Source of the DNA: VGSZ01 sp044349155
GTDB lineage: Bacteria; Myxococcota; UBA727; VGSZ01
Reading direction: 5' to 3'
Length of the DNA stretch: 12,852 nucleotides
Assembly: GCA_044349155.1 (NCBI GenBank)
Contig: JBIKRQ010000176.1
Location: 1 to 12,852, forward strand
A program made the position numbers and the translations under genes. The notes under the pieces were generated by a model, which was not told the origin of the DNA, did no database searches, and saw nothing but the letters and a program-made list of their open reading frames with translations. Positions 12,816 through 12,852 of the stretch are shown here, one piece after another. Position 1 is the first letter of the stretch; each line of letters begins with the position of its first letter.

Positions 12816-12852
12816 CTGCAGCTGCCGCAAATGCGTCCCGTTCGCACCTGAA

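Larger units (their letters stand above)
12728..12834. repeat. 107-bp element bounded by a perfect 9-bp inverted repeat
   Basis: GCATTTGCG (12728-12736) and CGCAAATGC (12826-12834) are perfect inverted copies enclosing 89 bases that contain at least two strong hairpins. The left end also contains the self-complementary TTTGCGCAAA (12731-12740). Outside the arms, AAC (12722-12724) and GTT (12840-12842) face each other, as the outer boxes of integron attC sites do, but the rest of the attC consensus is not met. It could be a recombination site, a REP-type element or a small mobile repeat. Confidence 0.5.
12627..12852. other. non-coding, structured right end of window
   Basis: I find no supported gene. 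A minus-strand open frame from 12830 to 12546 runs through hairpins and the end of the upstream gene and is taken as spurious. From 12728 on the sequence is dominated by inverted repeats, described separately. A short dyad CATAG, 7 bases, CTATG (12622-12638) spans the stop codon of the preceding gene. Confidence 0.55.

Noticed and set aside
12546..12830. 94-codon open frame on the minus strand at the right end
   Set aside because: It begins inside the hairpin element and runs back into the end of the low-GC gene; the peptide has no domain and its composition follows the repeats.
12718..12846. Bona fide integron attC site
   Set aside because: AAC and GTT ends and inverted inner boxes are present. 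But the outer boxes AGCCAAC and GTTCGCA deviate from RYYYAAC / GTTRRRY, the inner boxes pair without an extrahelical base, and the recombinase lacks the IntI insert. Kept only as an analogy.

Overview
The window is GC-rich chromosomal DNA from a bacterium. It has genes tightly packed on both strands, strong third-position G/C bias, and several secreted lipoprotein-type proteins. The ETF pair is close to the mitochondrial/alpha-proteobacterial type. The last protein resembles, from memory only, the TPR lipoproteins of Myxococcota. A Myxococcota or related 'deltaproteobacterial' host is my best guess; it is inference, not proof.

Layout, left to right. (1) 3-3688, + strand: a TetR regulator cut by the window edge overlaps by ATGA a lipoprotein alpha/beta hydrolase. 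After a 60-base gap with a dyad comes an M13 (neprilysin-type) lipoprotein metallopeptidase. (2) 3689-3848: three hairpins, the last a strong terminator whose 3' half lies inside the convergent exonuclease gene. (3) 3825-4975: a DEDDh exonuclease (-) and a DUF6151-type cysteine-rich protein (+), divergent, with only 32 bases between start codons. (4) 5205-6958: etfB-etfA, the canonical electron transfer flavoprotein, preceded by a perfect palindrome and closed by a textbook terminator. (5) 7019-10419: a regulated divergon. A TetR regulator and a coupled NAD(P)-binding protein run left. A membrane-anchored metallo-beta-lactamase-fold hydrolase and an EamA exporter run right. (6) 10402-12852: an accessory region with a tyrosine recombinase (-) carrying an unusual C-terminal extension, a 32-bp near-perfect inverted repeat upstream of it, a low-GC divergent gene of TPR-like character, and a block of stacked hairpins inside a 9-bp inverted repeat.

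Two points tie the window together. First, the palindrome upstream of etfB and the operator-like sequence in the tetR divergon match at 13 of 16 positions, so one TetR-type repressor may control both etfBA and the divergon, giving a small redox/detoxification regulon. Second, the right end looks like a recombinase-plus-cassette arrangement. It recalls an integron (divergent recombinase, site-like dyad, low-GC cassette gene, structured 3' repeat), but the recombinase lacks the integron-integrase insert and has a different C-terminus. This is the best candidate for something undescribed, though the evidence is structural only.
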